From Marthasterias glacialis (Eukaryota > Echinodermata > Asteroidea > Forcipulatida > Asteriidae), in the NCBI GenBank assembly GCA_911728455.2, contig OU452234.1, forward strand, positions 9,895,531-9,959,530: a DNA stretch of 64,000 nucleotides, in the 5' to 3' direction. Of the stretch, positions 27,109 through 35,000 are shown piece after piece. The position numbers and the translations under genes are program-made. The notes under the pieces are model-generated. The model was not told where the DNA came from and ran no database searches. It saw only the letters and a program-made list of their open reading frames with translations. The stretch's first letter is position 1. Every line of letters begins with the position of its first letter.

Positions 27109-28975
27109 CGCTCAGGACTGTTTTTTACGCAGGCTTCCTAAGCTGTAGTTTCGTTCAACCACAGAATCCTGGTTTATTCATAGCACAGGTAACGAGAAAT
27201 AAATTGTGTATCTTCACGGTATGAAATTAGAATGTTGCATATGCTTTCAAAAATAAATGAAATATTTTATGTTTTGAAATATTGTATTTTAATTACCAAT
27301 AATAATAATTCTAAGAAATGTTTGTGATTCTGTATATGATTTTTTTTTTCATGCGCAACAAACATGTCCCCCAAGCAAAATAAAAGCGACAAAAAGGGAA
27401 CCAAAAAAAACAAAAAACAAAAAAACCTTACACGGTCAAGTCCTTTTGTACGTGAAGTTGGGCGACAAATAACGCTCTTGAGTCAACGATGGATCCGGAA
27501 AAAATGTCATTATTTGTTGTTGCTTGTTTCATTAAAAACATTTGGAATTCAAAACTGCGAAGAATTTGTTTGTTTCGAAACACATACATTTTTAAATCTC
27601 AAAAGTGCCCTATGATGGCCTGTTCCCCTTTTTCTTTTCTTTTTGCATAATGTAGATTTTTGTAAAAGGGACAATATTCTAAAAAGATTCATGATAATCG
27701 GTAGTGACTTTTGGAAAATACAAAAGGGGTGGGGAGGGGACAATCTCCCACCCAGGTCGAAAAAAACCAGGTCAGGTCCAGGACATCATGTTTTTGGAAG
27801 ATTACATTGTTTTCCATCCTCTAGTTTCCTGATTAAATTTCCTATCCAACCGGCAGTGAAAGGTTCAAACTCGTGATCTTGTTTGAGTAGGCCTATATAT
27901 GAGTGTTCATTTCGATGTCAGCTATCGAAATAGTGACGCAACGTTGTAGTTGTTCGGATTCAAAATGTTTTTAGTGTTTCGACATAATATTCCCCTGGCT
28001 TGGATGTAATATGATGTTAAGTTTTTAAACAATGAACTTTCAACTTGGAAATTCTCTTTTTCCCGACGATATCTACCAATACAGTACCCTGTCTTTAAAA
28101 TAAATCTGCATAAGTGAATAAACATGCATTTTTTCTTTTTTTCTTTTTTTCCTTTTCGTTCTTCATTTTCTTGGAAGATAATTGTTAATGGATCAGGATT
28201 GTTTTGCTTCCTGGCGCTGATACTGCGATTCTCCGTTGGGATGATACGAGAGTTCATTCGTCTGGTGGTAAGTCGCGGAGAATTATCTCGATTGAAGAAC
28301 AAAAATAGACCCAATTTTTTGTTTTAATATTGTTATTCAATTCAAAATTTTAATCAAATACAGTATATTTAGCTCAATTGAGTTTGTAGTTGTGTAGATA
28401 TAAAGCCCTCAAAACTTTACATTTAAGGTCTGTTTCATTGCACAAGATTGCAACAAAAATTGCTACTGCGCCGCACTGGTGATTTCCGATCATGATTTTT
28501 GGGTGTGAATGGCCGGATACATGATGTACTATGTATACTTGGCAATGGTGCAAGTGCGCCAAATGGATACGCAGCTATTTTGATATAATTGTGTGGACCA
28601 AAATTACCCTTTATCTGAATGAGCAGTTCACTGGTTTCTTTGCATGGAAATAAGGGTACTGATAGAAGTTTCAAATTTTGTTAAATTGTTGATTTCATTA
28701 TTTTTGTATCCCTGAAGCTCTAGTTTTTATTTTATTTTAATTCTTTGTTTCGTTGTTTCTTCATTATTTGTGTTTGCCCCCCCCCCCTCACACACACACA
28801 CACGCACATCCTTACACATGGCCAGTTGCGGGGTACTTCATTGTTCAACTTATTGTCCCTTTTCTAAAGAATTCCCTTGTGGGGTCCTTTTGTTCCTATT
28901 GAATTTACCTTGTGGGGTCCATTGTTCTTTTGTTGTCAGGACCCCACAAGTGCCGATGTGTAAGCCCCCCCCCCA

Positions 28976-29006
<31 letters not shown>

Positions 29007-32000
29007 ACACCCATGTTTGTGTAAGGTGTATACCGAGGACTTCCCATTGTTCTCCCATTGTTTGGACTTAGTTTTTTTAGCGACGTCTCCCATTGGTTTT
29101 GTACACGAAAACGAATCGAGGACGTCCTCGGTGTGTCATTTTCCCGGATCCCTTTTGTTAAAGTCCTCGGTTTGAATGCGTAGACATGCCCACACACACA
29201 CACACAAGTGTGTATTTACCTCCAATCGGGGACCTCATATTGTCCCTCTTTTGTTTGTACTTTAACTTTTTAGCAACAGCTCCCATTGGTTTTGAACACG
29301 ATTTCCAACTGGGGACCTTTTCCAACCGGGGACCCTATTGTCCTCTTTTGTTATAAGTCCCCGGTTTGAATGCCTAAACAAACTCACCATCCCTCACACA
29401 CTGTTTCGTTGTTTTTTATAAGTATTGTCCTTTTTTTTCTTCTTTTTTTAGGGGGCACCTTGGGGGACATTGGAATATTGGGCGGGGGCGCTGGTGAGCT
29501 GCGCTCAAAACCCACAACCTTTCGCATGCCACACAAAAAGTGTCAAAGTGTCACCAAGACATAACAACATTGCGTACCGTTTTAAACAACCGTTAACAAA
29601 CCCGTTGTATAAAAAGATGGTGACCCCTGAGTGCCCAATGCAAATTACACCCTTACCCACATTATATTGACTGCAACATTTCATACGCAAGTATCGCGCC
29701 CACCTAGCGGTCGCCGCGCGAAGCACGGCTTCCCGCTAGTCTAAATAAATCATTCTAAATCCGCCTCGCTTATTAGAGTGGATGTTCTGTCTCGATAGCA
29801 TGATATCATCAAGGGAGGTTTATGAGCGAGGCCGTCATGCTTTGGCGGCTCGCCTATAAGTGACGGTGGCTCGGCGAATCGGTTGGTTTTAACGTGTTCC
29901 TTTTGATTTCTTCGCATTCTACAATTACGGTTACTGCCAGCCAGCACTATACAAACCTAACCCCACGTATCGCGTTTACAGCCGCCACCGCTAGCTTCAT
30001 CCAAAATAAGCAACGACAAAATAATTACAAAGACCACAGCAACAATACAGCGAAAGCACTGCTCTGTCTCTCAAGTTTTAACACAACATTTTTTTTCCAC
30101 CTGACACAGGAAAAGAAGACAGAAAATGATATAATAGTGGATGGATTCAAGAAGTCACATTATTTCAAGCGTGTTAAGTTTCTGTTCACACCTCCATTGC
30201 CTGAAGAGTGAGTTCATGGTTTCATTTTGTAATAAATTACAACACTGGGAAGAGGTTTGAAGAGGCTGTACTGTCGTGATTGTGACTTTAAATGGAATAA
30301 TCCAGTTACTACGTGCGCATGCGCGCCGGCGGCCACGTAGCAGTTTCACTAAATCCTTTGTGATTTGACCGCAAGCGCGCGCGTGTGCACTGTCTGGGTG
30401 AGGGTTCATCTTTCCATGCACAGCCACAGGCCTGCAACAATCTGACGACACAGCTCCTTCAAGAAACACATCATACATTTCAATGAAAAGGGTGTTTTAA
30501 AATAACTCGATTCAACTAGCAACCGGTGCTCATAAATTAGGCTTCCTTGTAAAAACGCCCATGACGCCGTTCGAAATAACCCGTTCGAAACCCGCCCCGC
30601 TTATAAGTATAGTTGGCTCTATCATGATGGCATGATAGTATCATGAGCGTTTTATAAGCGATGCAGTAATGCTGGAAAGCCTTGCTTATTAATGACGGTG
30701 ACTAGTCGAATTGGGTATAAATTAAATAGTTGTTAACATTATGGAAACATCCGGAGATAAGCGGGAGCCTCCTGGGTCAAAATCCCTGCCGAGGGCCTGT
30801 TTATTTGGAAGTGGGGTATCTGATTTTTTTTTAACGGGGGGGGGGGGGGGCACCTAGGGGGTGGGATGCACTGGGAATTTAAGGGGGCACGTGCCAAGGA
30901 GATGCTGGACTTTGATTGCTGTTAGTGCCTTCACTACTCTGGGCAGGGCATTTTAGCTAGCTCTATTCAAATGCTGCTTTATTTTTAAACCATTTCACAT
31001 GTTTTCATATTTTCTCTTTTCACTGCATGCAGTGCTCTTTTCACTGGGAACACCGTTGTCCGTTTCGTCAAGCGAAACCTTTTCAGAAAGGTACCAGGTA
31101 ATGTAGCCTTTGAATAGTATTCACTTATTAAAACCAATGAAGTAAATTCTAACTGAGTCTCGATTTTTTTAATTTTCCACAACCCCCGCCTCGTCCTCCT
31201 CGGGCCTTGGAAGTGCTGCCACTCGCCTTCTGCGAACCCAGCTGGCGGACATAACGGGCAGTTTGTTGTCGGCTCGGTCTCGGCATGCAAGATTAAAACA
31301 CTAAAATCCAAATGCGAAACTCGATGAAGAATCAATCCAAGTAAAAAATGTCAAAGTAGAAAGGTTGCGCATTAGAGAAACTCAAAATTGAATGATCCCG
31401 TTTGATGAAAAGCTGCAACGAAAGTGAAACGTGAGGCCAGAACTGGCGCCTTGTCCCAACTCGTTACGTTACAAAGGCTGTTACAGATTTTGCAATATAG
31501 ATTTCCCTAGTAACAGAGGTAACGAATTGACAATCCCAACAGAGCCCACAAAACCGGAAAGGCAGCTTGCCAAAGCCAAATTACAATAAAGCAGCCCCTT
31601 GGATAAGGAGAGCTACCCCCATGGAGCAGGGGGCACCAATGACGTGTATAGCGGCATGTAATGCATTTGATGGTGTAATCCATTAAATTGCAGTAGCTTA
31701 GGCCGTTTGGATGACCGGTCACGTAGCGACAATAGGCAATTGGTTTTGGGAGTAAGTTTAGTAAATAGATTCTTGATCCACTTTTTTTCAACAAACAAGA
31801 CTTACAAACAAATTGCAACGAAAAATTGTTTGTGCTTTTCAGGAGTTTTGTTCACGTTTTTAAACATTATTACCTATTTTGCCGCAATCGACTTAAACGG
31901 TGATTATTTGGGTCGAAGGGAGTTTATCAGAGTGATCGCCCTTGCGGGATCTGATCCTTCTTTGGTCGCCCTTTTTCTCGAGTTTAACTGATGTATAATA

Positions 32001-35000
32001 CCAGACCGAATTATTATTTGTCTGAAACATTTGTCCAATTTTAAACTGTATTAACAGTGGTTACTAATAAGTAATAGACCGATTGCGCGACCTACGTCAC
32101 GTGACCCCTGTTGGGTTGAAAATGTAAACACACACGTAATCCTCCGTAGGAAAGGGTGGTACGGTACACGATGATTAATGCATTTAGTTAATTTGATGGA
32201 GGCTTTTTGTGCTCGAAACTACGGAAGCGTAGTTAGGACATACTGAAAAAAAAATCATGCTCCACTATTCCGCTCGGGCGGATTACTATTCCGCCCGGGC
32301 GAAATACTATTCCGCCCGGGCAGATTATTATTCCGCCCGGGCGAAATACTATTCTGCCCGGGCGGATTACTATTCCGCCCGGGCGAAATGCTTTTTCGCC
32401 CGGGCGGATTGCTATAGTAATCCGCGCGGGCGAAATAGTAATCCGCCCGGGCGGAATAGTAATCCGCCCGGGCGGAATAGTAGAGCATGATTTTTTATTT
32501 TTTTTTCAGTATGTCCTAACTACGCTTCCGTAGAAATCTGTGAAACATATTCCAGAGTTTGTACCAAAGACCTTGAAGTGGCTGAATAAAGCCAGTAAGG
32601 ACAGTTCCAGCAAGTCTTGAAAATTGTAAAAGTACCGTATAAATGTGCGCGATGTGTACAGCGCACGACGGAACGTTAGGTCAGACGACCGCGATCACCA
32701 CACACTTTTCAACACAAAAATTTCTAAGTTTTGAAGCTGAAATCCTCCAAAGAAATTGCTTTCCAAAACTTTGTGATTCCTTTGCCTATTTGGAATTCTG
32801 CAAAGCTAGGTATTAATGCTCACTTTTGCAACGTTCTTTACCCTTTTTTACAGTGATTTAGGCCAACATTACAAACAAAATAACAGACGGGTGGCTACAT
32901 AATAGTCGTCCGACGCCGGTAGTGCATGGCTAAAAAACCTCTTTTTAGTAGAATCCTGTTAAATTATGAAACAGAGATGTGATTTAAATTACCGCCACAA
33001 CATACTACTTTAAATAAAGGGGCTGATTAACTAATTCGTCGCTTAACGAAAGTAAAATCGACTGTTTTCGTACTCACTCTGTGTCACGGCCTATCTCTTT
33101 ACACGTATTTTTTTCACCAGCTTTATGACGTCATACCCGATAGGGGGTCACGTGACCGCATGTAAACATTGTCGCGCAATCGGTGTATTACAAATCCTAT
33201 GAATGTTTTTCTTCGAATGACATAAGAAAGATGGATTATTAAGCTCTAATGTTTTCGAAGACAAATAAATTTGACTGTCAATTTCAGCTATACAACGGCA
33301 CGAAATACATTGACATGTTTCCTTTTTTTCTTTTTATAGGATTCAGATTTCCCCGTCGTAATATTTGTCTTCTTGTGCTGACATTGATTACAACTTTGCA
33401 GGTTTGTGCTGATACATTCAGTAGTTGTTTTTATAACTATTGGAAAGTGTCGATGCTTATCCTACCTCGATCCATGATAGATAATAACATACTGTTTCTT
33501 TCACAAAGTATAATTAACCATGAACCCTGAACCATGTCCGTATAATATACCTGGGAATAATTCAGAATTAGTTTCATAAATGTGACTCAGCCTGTGTGAA
33601 CGAGACACTTTGAGGTAAAAATGTAAATTTCAATTTCCTCATGTAGGGCATCTTCAAAGGATTAAAATGATACCACACTGACCTCTACCGAGTTTACGGT
33701 TCCAATCCAGAACAGTCAACTCTGTAGATGTCAGTGTGGTGTCTGTTTAATCCTTGGAAGATGCCCTACATAAATCGTCAATAGTATGTTGATTTCATGA
33801 CTCAGTTCCTTATAGTCTCTGAGTTGCCCCATGGTCTAAAGTAGCCACTGGTAAGGTTATGTTATTAATGCTATATTCTTTTAACTGTTGCCGTTATCCA
33901 GGAAGGATAAGCCGTAATTAAGACAATCATTGTTCTCAAATAAGACGAAAGTAAATGTTTGTTTACATTTTTTCTAGGTGAGTGTCTCATACATGTATGG
34001 TATCAGCTCTTCGATACCCAAACTCGAAAAACAATTTGGGAAACTCCTCAACTTAAAAAAAGTGACAGGTAAACAAAGCGGCCTTAATCACTGTTAATAC
34101 TGAAATACTTTCAAAACCACTCTCTTTTGCTGGAAAAATTGATAACAAAGACAACCAACAGCATCATTTCATTAGTAATAAATGTGTCTGAAGGGAGTAA
34201 TTATTCCCATAATTTTATTGGAATATCGTTTATGTTGTTTTGGAAGCAATCTTCCATCTGAATAACGATGAACAATTTATATTGCTTAAAATGAAAACTT
34301 TGTGTTTTTGATCACGGCAGGTACTTTTTGGGTAACTTCTATACTGTCCCTGGCCATCACGGCAATCTTCCTCATTGATATGCAAATGCGCTACAGGTAA
34401 GTAAAATTAATATTCAAGAAAGACTCTTCCACTTTGAGTTCCAAGCGATGGCGGGGCGTGGTTCCGGTACTTGAAGAGGAGTTAATTAATAAATAATCAA
34501 AAACAAATGAGGGAAAATAAATTGGACGAGATAATAAAGTTATCTTTTCTTGTCACAGCCAGCGGGCATTCTTCGGGGTGGATTCTCCTCCCAGGTTGGC
34601 GTTACTTCAGGTGTGCCCCAGGGCAGTGTTTTGGGGCCGATAATGTTTATTTTTTTTTGTCATTAACATACCCAATTCAGTTGTCTCTACATGTGTTTTA
34701 TTTGCAGACGATGTCCTCTTATATCGTATCATACAATGCTCTGATGGTGTACAAACCCTTCAAGTTGACTTAGACAGGCTTCAGTTTTGGTGTGACAATA
34801 ATGATATGAAATTTAATACTGCTAAAGGTCATGCATATCACCAGGAGCAGACAAATTCACCCTCAAGTTTACATCTTAGGCGGCATTCCTCTCGAATTCA
34901 TTCAGTACCTGAGCCTTTAAATAGACTCTATCCAATCTGTCCTAGTCGACACATACTTCCTCCATAGTAGCTGGAGCCAATCGTCTCCTTGATTTCATTA

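Larger units (their letters stand above)
29690..30725. repeat. Two copies of a ~180-bp GC-richer repeat flanking exon 8
   Basis: About 29755-29890 and about 30585-30720 share CCGC(C)TCGCTTAT, ATGATA(G)TATCAT, GCTT/GTTTATAAGCGA(G/T)GC and ATGACGGTGGCT/ACTNG order. They sit on either side of STRA6-like exon 8. Internal partial dyads suggest a foldback element. Confidence 0.5.

Noticed and set aside
31843-31899. Hydrophobic possible exon (GVLFTFLNIITYF) between STRA6-like exons 9 and 10
   Set aside because: Its phase would fit, but the donor is weak and the direct join of exons 9 and 10 gives the family-like VPGFRFP; including it would split that motif.
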